In this document: positions 17,593 to 25,200 of the stretch, one piece after another
How the letters are laid out: each line of letters starts with the position of its first letter
How positions within the stretch are numbered: position 1 is the first letter of the stretch
Origin: Methylorubrum populi
GTDB lineage: Bacteria; Pseudomonadota; Alphaproteobacteria; Rhizobiales; Beijerinckiaceae
NCBI RefSeq assembly: GCF_002355515.1
Contig: NZ_AP014809.1
Coordinates: 3,186,501-3,250,500 of the forward strand
Reading direction: 5' to 3'
Length of the DNA: 64,000 nt
Position numbers and translations under genes: made by a program
Notes under the pieces: generated by a model
Databases searched by the model: none
What the model saw: only the letters and a program-made list of their open reading frames with translations
What the model was told of the DNA's origin: nothing

Positions 17593-18005
17593 GCGGACGG
17601 TTCGTCACCATCGGTGAGGCGGCCGGCGCCACCGGCGTCTCGGCCAAGATGATCCGCTACTACGAGGAGACGGGCCTGCTCGGCCCCGCCGAGCGGACGG
17701 CTTCCGGCTATCGCGTCTACGGTGAGAGCGACCTGCACGCTCTGCGTTTCGTGCGCCGGGCGCGCGATCTCGGCTTCTCGATGCGGGAAATCGCCGACCT
17801 TCTTGCCCTCTGGCACGATCGCTCCCGTACCAGCGCAGCGGTCAAGGCGGTGGCGCTCGACCACGTGGCGGATCTGCGTCGCCGCATCGGCGAGTTAGAG
17901 GCCATGGCCCGCACCCTCGAACATCTGGCCGAGCGCTGCTGCGGTGACGCTCGCCCCGACTGTCCGATCCTCGACGACTTGGCGGGAGGACCGAAGACGC
18001 CGTGA
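17589..18005 (+). CDS. cueR: MerR-family copper-responsive regulator CueR
   Basis: 138-residue MerR-type activator. The N-terminal winged helix reads [24 protein letters not shown], followed by the family's dimerisation helix and a C-terminal metal loop CCGDARPDC with cysteines spaced Cx7C, as in Cu(I)-sensing CueR. It overlaps the copA stop by ATGA and is thus co-transcribed from the CueR-type promoter at 15062, forming a feedback loop: Cu(I)-CueR untwists the long spacer and activates copA-cueR. Confidence 0.9.
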   Translation: MSGRFVTIGEAAGATGVSAKMIRYYEETGLLGPAERTASGYRVYGESDLHALRFVRRARDLGFSMREIADLLALWHDRSRTSAAVKAVALDHVADLRRRIGELEAMARTLEHLAERCCGDARPDCPILDDLAGGPKTP

Positions 18006-18208
18006 GACTTGGCGCGGTGGCGTCCGTTCGGAGTTATGCGCCGCGGAGAGCACGCATCGGAGCGGAGGCGGGCGCCTCCGATGGTGTATGCTCGCGCTCA
18101 AGCCGGGAAAGAGGGGAGGGGGGCGCATTCCAGCCTTCGTGCCGAGGCTTGGCCGTTGACCCACGGTTGGCCTTCTGCTTGCTGGAACTCTCCGGAAAGG
18201 TTGGATCC

Positions 18209-19381
18209 ATGCCCGTCATCGACCGCATTGCCGATCTCTCGGAGGAGATCACCGCTTGGCGGCACGATCTCCACGCCCATCCGGAGCTTCAGTACGACGT
18301 GCATCGCACGGCGGATTTCGTGGCGGACAAGCTGCGCGGCTTCGGCTGCGACGAGGTCGTCACGGGCATCGGCCGTACCGGCGTCGTCGGGGTGATCCGT
18401 GGGCGGGCCCACGGCTCGAACCGGGCGATCGGCCTACGGGCCGATATGGACGCCCTGCCGATCCGGGAAATCCGCGATCTTCCCTACCGCTCGACGGTGC
18501 CGGGCAAGATGCACGCCTGCGGCCATGACGGGCATACGGCGATGCTGCTCGGAGCCGCCAAGTACCTCGCCGAGACGCGGGACTTCGACGGGCGCGCGGT
18601 GCTGATCTTCCAACCGGCGGAAGAAGGCGGCGGGGGTGGCGAGGCCATGGTGCAGGACGGGATGATGGAGCGCTTCGGGGTCGAGGCGGTCTACGGTCTG
18701 CACAACATCCCCGGCCAGCCGCTCGGCACCTTCGCCATCCGGCCCGGCCCGATCATGGCCTCGACCGACCGCTTCACGATCCTCATCGAGGGCAGGGGCG
18801 GGCATGCCGCCCTGCCGCAGGCGGCGGTCGATACGGTTCTGGTGGCGAGCCACATCGTCGTCGCCCTGCAATCCATCGTCGCCCGCAACATCGACCCGCT
18901 CGATTCGGCCGTCATCTCCGTCTGCGCCGTGGAGGCAGGCGAGGCGTTCAACGTGCTCCCACAGACCGCGGAGCTGCGCGGCACGATGCGGGCTTTGACT
19001 CCGGCCGTGCGCGGTCTGATGCGTGAGCGACTTGCCGCGATCGCCGAGAACGTCGCTGCGGCCTTCGGAGCGCGGGCGAGCATCGATTTCGCCAGCGGCT
19101 ACCCGGCGACCGAGAACCACCCGGCCGAGACCGACTTCATGGCGGATGTCGCCGCGCAGGTCGTCGGCGAGGCGCAGGTCGATCGGGCCGTGGCACCGAT
19201 GATGGCGGCGGAAGACTTCTCCTACATGCTCGCCCACCGGCCCGGCGCCTACATCTTCATGGGCAACGGCCCGTCCGCCGGTCTCCACCATCCGGAATAC
19301 GACTTCAACGATGCCGCGATCCCCTACGGCGCCTCGCTCTGGGCACGGATCATTGAAACAGGGCTACCGGCGCGGGACTGA
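18209..19381 (+). CDS. M20-family amidohydrolase (hippurate hydrolase/amidase-like)
   Basis: 390-residue cytosolic metallo-amidohydrolase of the M20D group (N-acyl amino-acid hydrolases, hippuricase, IAA-amino-acid hydrolases). Two-metal site: HACGHDGHT, PAEEGGGG with the catalytic glutamate, GLHNIP and the C-terminal HHPEYDFND. The dimerisation domain starts near GGHAALPQ. ATG 18209 has AAAGG a short distance upstream and fits the family's N-terminus (AWRHDLHAHPEL); longer frames upstream lack support. Substrate is not deducible. The 203 bases between cueR and this gene contain nothing I recognise. Confidence 0.88.
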   Translation: MPVIDRIADLSEEITAWRHDLHAHPELQYDVHRTADFVADKLRGFGCDEVVTGIGRTGVVGVIRGRAHGSNRAIGLRADMDALPIREIRDLPYRSTVPGKMHACGHDGHTAMLLGAAKYLAETRDFDGRAVLIFQPAEEGGGGGEAMVQDGMMERFGVEAVYGLHNIPGQPLGTFAIRPGPIMASTDRFTILIEGRGGHAALPQAAVDTVLVASHIVVALQSIVARNIDPLDSAVISVCAVEAGEAFNVLPQTAELRGTMRALTPAVRGLMRERLAAIAENVAAAFGARASIDFASGYPATENHPAETDFMADVAAQVVGEAQVDRAVAPMMAAEDFSYMLAHRPGAYIFMGNGPSAGLHHPEYDFNDAAIPYGASLWARIIETGLPARD

Positions 19382-19848
19382 GCGCATCGGTCGAAGCGAC
19401 GGCGATCCCTTCGGAATGACGACCGCCCGGCGGCTCGACTATCCCTCGTGGCGCCCAACGAGCGTGCCCGTTGTGGTTTCGTCAGACGCTCTCAGCCGCC
19501 CGACATTCCTTGTTCCGGTCTGCTTGGGCAACCCAGCGCTGCATGACCGTGGCCGGAAGTTCGTCGGCACGACCAGCGTCTTCCAGTTCGGCATGTTGGC
19601 GATAGAACTCAGCTGCATAGGCAGCGCGTGTGCCGCGTGGGAGAAATCTGAAGCCCCTCGCGAAACCGAGGCAACAGTCGCTTTCGGAGAAATCGGGCGG
19701 ATCAGGTTGCGTAGGGCGAGCACCCGCGCGCAAGCTCGGCACAAGCCACGTAATTCCTTATGAAACCTCCTTCGGAGAATAATTCGCTGTCATGCGAATA
19801 AGCCAAAAATTCTCGGAATGAGGATGGCATACCTTTTGTCGTAGGCTG
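19382..19848. other. 467-base intergenic region at the left edge of the accessory island
   Basis: No confident gene. The right third is distinctly AT-richer than the flanking DNA and must hold the promoter of the KAS III gene. An inverted repeat ATTCGC-N6-GCGAAT at 19782-19799 lies about 50 bases before that gene, and a small hairpin CTCC-TTC-GGAG is at 19768-19778. A minus-strand frame (19482-19742, 86 codons) has protein-like composition in its second half (FYRQHAELEDAGRADELPA) and could be a tiny gene or a remnant, but I cannot match it to a family. Confidence 0.4.
19782..19799. promoter_or_regulatory. Operator-like inverted repeat upstream of the KAS III gene
   Basis: Perfect 6-base arms ATTCGC and GCGAAT separated by six bases, 50 bases before the first gene of the acyl-ACP set. 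Its position suggests a repressor or activator site, but the regulator is unknown and a chance palindrome of this size is possible. Confidence 0.3.
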
Positions 19849-20889
19849 ATGATTCCTGCCATTCAATCCAGAGGTCAGACCGTCGGCGCGCGTATTGCCG
19901 GAATCGCGACGCATCTCCCTGAGCGCGTTCTCTCGAACGAACATCTCGCCGAACTCTATCCGGCTTGGCCCTCCGAGAAGATTTTCGACAAGACCGGCAT
20001 CCGCGAGCGTCGCGTGGCTGCAGAGCACGAGACGGCAGGCGATTTGGCCTTTCATGCCGCCGAGAGGCTATTTGCGGCGGGCGATTGCGTGCGTGAGGAC
20101 ATCGACTTCCTCATTCTCTGCACCCAGGCGGCTGACTACCTGCTGCCAACCACGGCCTGCCTCCTCCAAGACCGGCTCGGCTTAGGTCGGCACGTCGGTG
20201 CGCTCGACGTGAATCTCGGGTGTTCCGGCTTCGTCTACGGTCTCGCCTTGGCAACTGGGCTGATTGCGGCGGGCGCAGCGCGCAATGTGCTCCTGCTGAC
20301 GGCCGACACCTATTCCAAGTTCATCCATGAGCGCGACAGAAGCGTCCGAACCTTATTTGGCGATGGAGCCGCAGCAACACTGATCACGGCGAGCAGCGAG
20401 TCCGTGATCGGCCCCTTCGTGTTCGGCACGGATGGTGCCGGTGGCAAGGATCTGATCGTTGAAGCTGGCGGCTTTCGCATGCCTCGTGGGCCGGAAACCG
20501 GGCTGGCAGAAGAGGATTCGCACGGCAATGTTCGCTCGCGCGAGCATCTGTACATGAATGGTGCCAGCGTGATGAGTTTCTCGTTGCAAGAGGTGCCGCG
20601 CGCTTTCACTCGCCTGCTGGAAACAAGCGGTATTGCCCAGGCGGATGTGGATTACGTTGTCCTGCACCAAGCGAATAAGCTCATGTTGGACGCTCTGCAG
20701 CGCAAGATGAACCTTCCCGCCGCAAAGGTGCCGCGCCACTACGAGGACATCGGCAACACCGTGTCGTCGACCATCCCCTTCGTTCTGGCAGACATGCGGG
20801 ATAAAGGGCAGATGGCACCCGGTCGCCGCTTCATCGTGATCGGGTTCGGTGTTGGCCTATCGTGGGCGGGGGCTTCTTTCGTCTGCTGA
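19849..20889 (+). CDS. 3-oxoacyl-ACP synthase III-like enzyme (first copy)
   Basis: 346-residue thiolase-fold condensing enzyme of the FabH/KAS III type. The complete triad is visible: C125 in NLGCSGFVYG, H273 in LHQANK and N303 in DIGNTVSST. It would condense a short acyl-CoA starter with malonyl-ACP to a 3-oxoacyl-ACP. It is followed by its own small acyl carrier protein and a second KAS III paralogue, which separates it from housekeeping fatty acid synthesis. Codon choice is looser than in neighbouring core genes, consistent with an acquired island. It may supply an acyl group for sugar decoration; this is inference from context. Confidence 0.85.
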   Translation: MIPAIQSRGQTVGARIAGIATHLPERVLSNEHLAELYPAWPSEKIFDKTGIRERRVAAEHETAGDLAFHAAERLFAAGDCVREDIDFLILCTQAADYLLPTTACLLQDRLGLGRHVGALDVNLGCSGFVYGLALATGLIAAGAARNVLLLTADTYSKFIHERDRSVRTLFGDGAAATLITASSESVIGPFVFGTDGAGGKDLIVEAGGFRMPRGPETGLAEEDSHGNVRSREHLYMNGASVMSFSLQEVPRAFTRLLETSGIAQADVDYVVLHQANKLMLDALQRKMNLPAAKVPRHYEDIGNTVSSTIPFVLADMRDKGQMAPGRRFIVIGFGVGLSWAGASFVC

Positions 20890-20908
20890 GCTTCATGAAG
20901 GAATGACA

Positions 20909-21142
20909 ATGAGCAGCTTTTACGAAGAACTGGCTGAGATCCTGGAGATCGAACCGGACCAAGTGACGCCCGACTTACGCCTTGAGAACACGTCGTGGGA
21001 CTCGTTGGCTGTAGTCTCCACCATTGCCCTGATCGATGAACAGTATGACAAGGCGGTCAACGCTACTGCCCTTGCTGCGTGCGAGACGGTCGGCGACATT
21101 GACCGCTTGATTGCAGCGCGCCAGACCGAGAGCGGGGCGTAA
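20909..21142 (+). CDS. Acyl carrier protein
   Basis: 77-residue acidic acyl carrier protein. The phosphopantetheine serine is S32 in WDSLAVV, within the usual helix-II start, and the N-terminal EELAEILEIEPDQVTPD segment is typical. ATG 20909 is chosen because AAGGA lies six bases upstream; ATG 20903 is too close to that site. The gene sits between two KAS III genes, one base from the second, so it is most likely their dedicated partner rather than the fatty-acid-synthesis ACP. Confidence 0.87.
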   Translation: MSSFYEELAEILEIEPDQVTPDLRLENTSWDSLAVVSTIALIDEQYDKAVNATALAACETVGDIDRLIAARQTESGA

Positions 21143-22189
21143 ATGGCATCGAGCGGCCAGACGGCGCGCACGTCAGGATCCCGGATCGCCGGGATCGTCT
21201 CCTGTCTGCCACCGCGTCGGATCGAGAACGAGTATTTTCTCGATCGGTTCGGCGACAAGGTCCACGAAGTGGTCAAGATGACCGGTGTCAGGACCCGCTA
21301 TTGGGTCGAGGACAACGTCACAACCTCCGACCTGTGTGCCGCCGCCGCCGAATGCTTGCTTGATCGTCTCGACTGGGAGCGCGGTAGCGTAGACGGCATC
21401 ATCTTCGTCACGCAGACGCCGGATTACCGGCTGCCGGCGACATCCTGCGTGCTGCAGCATCGACTCGGCCTACGCACCGGCATTCTCGCCTTCGACGTGT
21501 CTCTCGGCTGCTCGGGTTACCCCTACGGTCTGTGGATGGCGATGATGATGGTGCAGACCGGCGCGGCCAAGCGGATCCTCCTCGCGGTCGGCGACACCAG
21601 CAGCATCATGAACGATCCCGACGATCGCGGCACCGCCCTTTTATTCGGCGATGCCGGAACCGTGACCGCGATCGAGGCGACCGTTCCCGAGGCTGATCCC
21701 TCTTGGTTCATCCTGGGCACCGACGGCCAGGGGGCCGACAACCTCATCGTCGCCCAGGGTGCTTTCCGCAAGCGCGAGGCCACCGGCCGATGGGAGGGCC
21801 ATCAACTCGATAAGCTGTTCATGGATGGCGGTGAGGTGTTCAACTTCACGCTCAAGGCCGTGCCGTTGCTGGTCAGGGACACCATGGCTGCCGCGGGCCA
21901 AGGCGTCGAGGATTACGATATGTTCCTCCTCCATCAGGCAAACGCGTTCATGATCCGTCACCTCGCAAAGAAGGCGAAGCTGCCGCCGGAGAAAGTGCCG
22001 ATCAACATCGACCGCTACGGCAACACCAGCAGCGCAACCTTGCCGCTGCTCATGACGACCGATCGGAGGGACGAACTGACGACGGGTGACCGCCACGTCG
22101 CCCTGTTCGGCTTCGGGGTCGGCTACTCGTGGGCTGCGGCCTCGATGCGGATCGGTCCGCTCCGCTGCTGTGAGACGATTTCGCTGTGA
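21143..22189 (+). CDS. 3-oxoacyl-ACP synthase III-like enzyme (second copy)
   Basis: 348 residues, KAS III fold with C123 in SLGCSGYPYG, H264 in LHQANA and N294 in RYGNTSSAT, so catalytically complete. It resembles the first copy in layout but is clearly diverged, so the pair is not a recent duplication. Two condensing enzymes around one ACP suggest either different starter units, a heterodimer in which one acts as chain-length or transfer partner, or one acting as an acyltransferase from ACP. It starts directly at the ACP stop and overlaps the SDR gene by GTGA. Confidence 0.85.
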   Translation: MASSGQTARTSGSRIAGIVSCLPPRRIENEYFLDRFGDKVHEVVKMTGVRTRYWVEDNVTTSDLCAAAAECLLDRLDWERGSVDGIIFVTQTPDYRLPATSCVLQHRLGLRTGILAFDVSLGCSGYPYGLWMAMMMVQTGAAKRILLAVGDTSSIMNDPDDRGTALLFGDAGTVTAIEATVPEADPSWFILGTDGQGADNLIVAQGAFRKREATGRWEGHQLDKLFMDGGEVFNFTLKAVPLLVRDTMAAAGQGVEDYDMFLLHQANAFMIRHLAKKAKLPPEKVPINIDRYGNTSSATLPLLMTTDRRDELTTGDRHVALFGFGVGYSWAAASMRIGPLRCCETISL

Positions 22190-22947
22190 TTTTCTCCCGC
22201 GAAGCGTTCGAGGGACGTCACGTCCTCATCACCGGAGCCTCATCGGGAATTGGTCAGCATACGGCGGTGCGGCTGGCGGAGGCCGGGGCGCGGGTGGCGC
22301 TGATCGGCCGCAGCACCGAACGACTTGCCGCGACGGCTGCCCTGCTCATTGGCAGCGACCACTCCTGCCATCCCGCCGACCTTAGCGACGCCGAGGCGAC
22401 GGCAGACCTCGTTCAGGAGATCGCCAAGCGGCACGGCCGTTTCGACGGCATTTTTCATTCGGCGGGCACGGCGTTGATCCTTCCGGCCCGGGCCACCAAG
22501 AACCGCCATATCGACGACGTCTTCGCGGCGGGTGTACGCGGCGCTTTCGGAGTCGCTCGGGCGGCCTCCAAGAAGGCCGTCGTGGGAGACGGCGGATCCC
22601 TCGTGTTCATGTCGTCGGTGTCGTCGATGCGTGGGCGTCCCGGCATGAGCGCTTATTCGGCCGCCAAGGCCGCCGTGGACGGCATGGTGCGGGTGCTGGC
22701 TGCGGAGATGGCTGATCGTCGCATCCGGGTGAATTCAATCGTTGCTGGCGGGATCGACACGGCCATGCACCGTGATTTCACCGAATCGGTCGGCAGCGAA
22801 ATGGTGAGGAACTACGAGGCGCTGCACATGCTCGGCTTTGGACGGCCCGACGATATCGCCCATGCTGCGATGTTTCTACTCAGCGATGCTTCGCGTTGGA
22901 TCACAGGCAGCAACATGGTCGTCGACGGGGGGTATACTGCCAAGTGA
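22186..22947 (+). CDS. SDR-family oxidoreductase (FabG-like ketoreductase)
   Basis: 253-residue classical short-chain dehydrogenase. Cofactor motif TGASSGIG at 16-23, catalytic serine in SSVSSMRG, Y157 and K161 in YSAAK, and the FabG-like C-terminus GSNMVVDGGYTAK. Starts at GTG 22186 overlapping the previous stop. Next to KAS III and ACP genes it probably reduces the 3-oxoacyl-ACP to a 3-hydroxyacyl-ACP. The last 72 bases overlap, in antisense, the 3' end of the Rieske oxygenase gene. Confidence 0.87.
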   Translation: MIFSREAFEGRHVLITGASSGIGQHTAVRLAEAGARVALIGRSTERLAATAALLIGSDHSCHPADLSDAEATADLVQEIAKRHGRFDGIFHSAGTALILPARATKNRHIDDVFAAGVRGAFGVARAASKKAVVGDGGSLVFMSSVSSMRGRPGMSAYSAAKAAVDGMVRVLAAEMADRRIRVNSIVAGGIDTAMHRDFTESVGSEMVRNYEALHMLGFGRPDDIAHAAMFLLSDASRWITGSNMVVDGGYTAK

Positions 22948-24024
22948 GCCGCCACCCATGAGGTGCGTGTAGGCGCGCATGAACGCGGCGATCCGGATTT
23001 CGTCGCGGCCGATCACACCGGGCTTCTCCGATAACTCGACGCCCCGCTGGACATTCTCCAGGATCGCGCGGTCCTCCTCGATCACCGCGCGCCCGAGCGC
23101 TTTACCCGATTGGTTGATCATATCCTGTGCCGCTCGCTGCGCCCGAGTCAGGTCGAGCTTCGGTTCGAACAGCCGAAAGCGCAGCCGGGTCTCGGTCGCC
23201 GACACAGGCAGAGCGTTGCCGACATAGAATGATAGCCCTTGCGTCGATGAGATGAACAGGTTGGGAAAGATGTGAATGTGAAAGAAGGAGTCGTGGGTGA
23301 AGGCGCGTGTGTCGAGGTAGGCGAGCGCCTTCTGCCGCCGGGCCTCTCCGGCCGTCGCTGTGCGCGGGAAGTGGCTACTGGAATGCGGTCCGTCAAAACG
23401 TTCCTGCTCGATGCCTGCCCTTCCGATACCTAGAGTCTTCACGAAGGTGTCCTGATGGACGACAGAGCAATGGTAGCATTCGAGAACATTCTCGACGAGC
23501 AGCTTCCAATTTGCGGCGTGCGGAGAAGTTCCAGCATCGATTTCAGGTCCGAAATAGGATCCGATCTGCTCGAGTAATGGATAGAATGCTCCCAGATATT
23601 CCCGCAAAGACGGCCCACCGCTCCGCTTGCGAAAAAATACGAAAATCCCACACGTCTCAACTTCGTAACCGGTCAGGCATAACCGCTCGCGATCATCGAG
23701 CACAAATCCGTCGCGGCGTGGCATGCCGTGCGGAAAACCGGTGCTGTCGAAGCTCCAGCCGTGATAGCTACATGTGAGCGGCCGGTTGCCGCGCTCGCCC
23801 GGCTGGATACGGTTGAACCGATGGCTGCACACATTGGCGAATGCCCGGATCTCACCGCGGAAATTCTGCAGGACGGCGGCCGTGTTTTTGTAATCGACAC
23901 AAACGAAATCGCGATCCGAGGCGAGTTCTCCTGCCAGGGCTCCGAATTGCCAGAGCGGATCGAACAGAGCGTCCAATTCCTCGGCGAGGGTCTCGGGACG
24001 GTAGTAATTTGCGCAAGGCAGCAT
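22876..24024 (-). CDS. Rieske-type non-heme iron oxygenase, alpha subunit
   Basis: 382 residues. Rieske [2Fe-2S] site C66-x-H68 ... C85-x2-H88 (VCSHRF, CSYHGW) and the mononuclear iron region ENVLECYHCSVVHQDT with H185 and H190. These enzymes hydroxylate or demethylate small molecules using electrons from a separate reductase, which is not encoded nearby. The gene is convergent with the SDR and its last 24 codons run antisense through the SDR's end, so the C-terminal tail (after about residue 358) is probably not conserved. It may modify the acyl chain or sugar made by the island; catabolism of an unrelated quaternary amine or aromatic compound is equally possible. Confidence 0.83.
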   Translation of the reverse strand: MLPCANYYRPETLAEELDALFDPLWQFGALAGELASDRDFVCVDYKNTAAVLQNFRGEIRAFANVCSHRFNRIQPGERGNRPLTCSYHGWSFDSTGFPHGMPRRDGFVLDDRERLCLTGYEVETCGIFVFFRKRSGGPSLREYLGAFYPLLEQIGSYFGPEIDAGTSPHAANWKLLVENVLECYHCSVVHQDTFVKTLGIGRAGIEQERFDGPHSSSHFPRTATAGEARRQKALAYLDTRAFTHDSFFHIHIFPNLFISSTQGLSFYVGNALPVSATETRLRFRLFEPKLDLTRAQRAAQDMINQSGKALGRAVIEEDRAILENVQRGVELSEKPGVIGRDEIRIAAFMRAYTHLMGGGSLGSIPPVDDHVAACDPTRSIAE

Positions 24025-24342
24025 CGGCGTTTCGTTTTCGAACCCGTCTTCTCACACCTCCCTCAACATCCTCGTCCCCCTTTCGAGGCTGGACCGCGAC
24101 CAGGACGAAGGAGTTTTTCTACCCCGCATCGCGCGACCTCGAGGGGAAGGGAGCAGTGAGCTGGTTCAGGATGATCAATATTTCATAGAAGATAGCGCAT
24201 TCAGTCGCGTCGTGTCAACAATTTGAGAGATTTCCCCTCAAAGATGTAAAATTCAATACTGACATATCAACGTAGCTGAGCATGCGGACGTTCGCCCCTC
24301 GCGTTACGGGGCGGCGCATAGTGACAAGGAAGGGCCGGCAAA
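24025..24342. promoter_or_regulatory. Divergent AT-rich intergenic region
   Basis: 318 bases between the divergent Rieske and acyltransferase genes; it must contain both promoters. The stretch 24175-24290 is markedly AT-rich for this genome, a mark of transferred DNA. No open frame with coding character and no repeat I can name are present. Confidence 0.4.
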
Positions 24343-24993
24343 ATGGCAGCGCGCGAACGCCTTATTCTGGTCGGGGCCGGTGGGTTCGGAAGGGAAGTCT
24401 ACTTTTGGGCGGGCGATTGTCATGCAGCAGGAACGCTGCCTCGCCTTGCCGGGTATATTGATGACGTGGTCCAGGAGCTGCCAGGCTACGAACTGCCCCG
24501 ACTTGCAAGCGTGCAGAATTATACGCCGACACCGGGCGATCTGTTCGTGGTCGCGTTGGGCGCACCGGCCAAGAAACGCCGCGTCGTCGAATTGCTTCAA
24601 ACACGCGGCGCCCGCTTCGCGACATTGCGCCATCCGACCGCGACGGTCGTGCGCACGGCGTCGATTGGTGAGGGAGTCATCATGTGCCCCTATACCATGG
24701 CGCTGCCCGATACGCGTATCGAGCGTTTCGCGACGCTGAACAATTATTCGGGCTTCGGCCATGACAGCGTGTGTGGCGAGTTCACGACGCTGAGTTCGAT
24801 GGTCGATGTCACGGGCTATGTGCGGATCGGCAAGGATGTGATGATCGGTTCGGGAGCACGGCTGTTGCCCAAGGTGACAATCGGCGACGGTGCGACGATT
24901 GGGGCAGGCTCGATCGTTGTCCGCTCGGTCAAAACAAACACGACGGTGTTCGCCGCTCCCGCCAAGCAACTCTCAATGAATCCCAAAAAATAA
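24343..24993 (+). CDS. PglD/NeuD-like sugar O/N-acyltransferase
   Basis: 216-residue left-handed beta-helix acyltransferase. The N-terminal Rossmann-like part (RLILVGAGGFGREVYFWA) is typical of PglD/NeuD/PerB proteins, which N-acylate UDP-4-amino-sugars or O-acylate sialic acids. Hexapeptide repeats follow from about residue 100 (ASIGEGVIM, IGKDVMIGSGARL, IGDGATIGAGSIV). The likely catalytic histidine is in GFGHDS. GGAAGGG sits before the ATG. Together with the acyl-ACP genes and the SPINDLY glycosyltransferase, it may transfer the island's acyl group to an amino sugar; whether the donor is acyl-CoA or acyl-ACP cannot be told. Confidence 0.83.
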   Translation: MAARERLILVGAGGFGREVYFWAGDCHAAGTLPRLAGYIDDVVQELPGYELPRLASVQNYTPTPGDLFVVALGAPAKKRRVVELLQTRGARFATLRHPTATVVRTASIGEGVIMCPYTMALPDTRIERFATLNNYSGFGHDSVCGEFTTLSSMVDVTGYVRIGKDVMIGSGARLLPKVTIGDGATIGAGSIVVRSVKTNTTVFAAPAKQLSMNPKK

Positions 24994-25200
24994 TCGGCGG
25001 CTAAAATTATATATTAAATATTTCTAATTGAATCACGCTTTAAATATATTATTATACGAACAATTTCGAATTTCCGGCATTAATTCTCCTGTAAAAATCC
25101 ATATTGTCGCGCTGCTCAATGCACGCGCGGAGTGGTGCTGTATTGGAGCTCTGCGAGAGATCAGCTCATCCACGCCACCACCGCCAAATTTTCACTTGGC

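Noticed and set aside
24994..25200. Possible small gene in the gap between acyltransferase and SPINDLY genes
   Set aside because: AT-rich, frames have no coding character or start signal; both flanking genes converge here.
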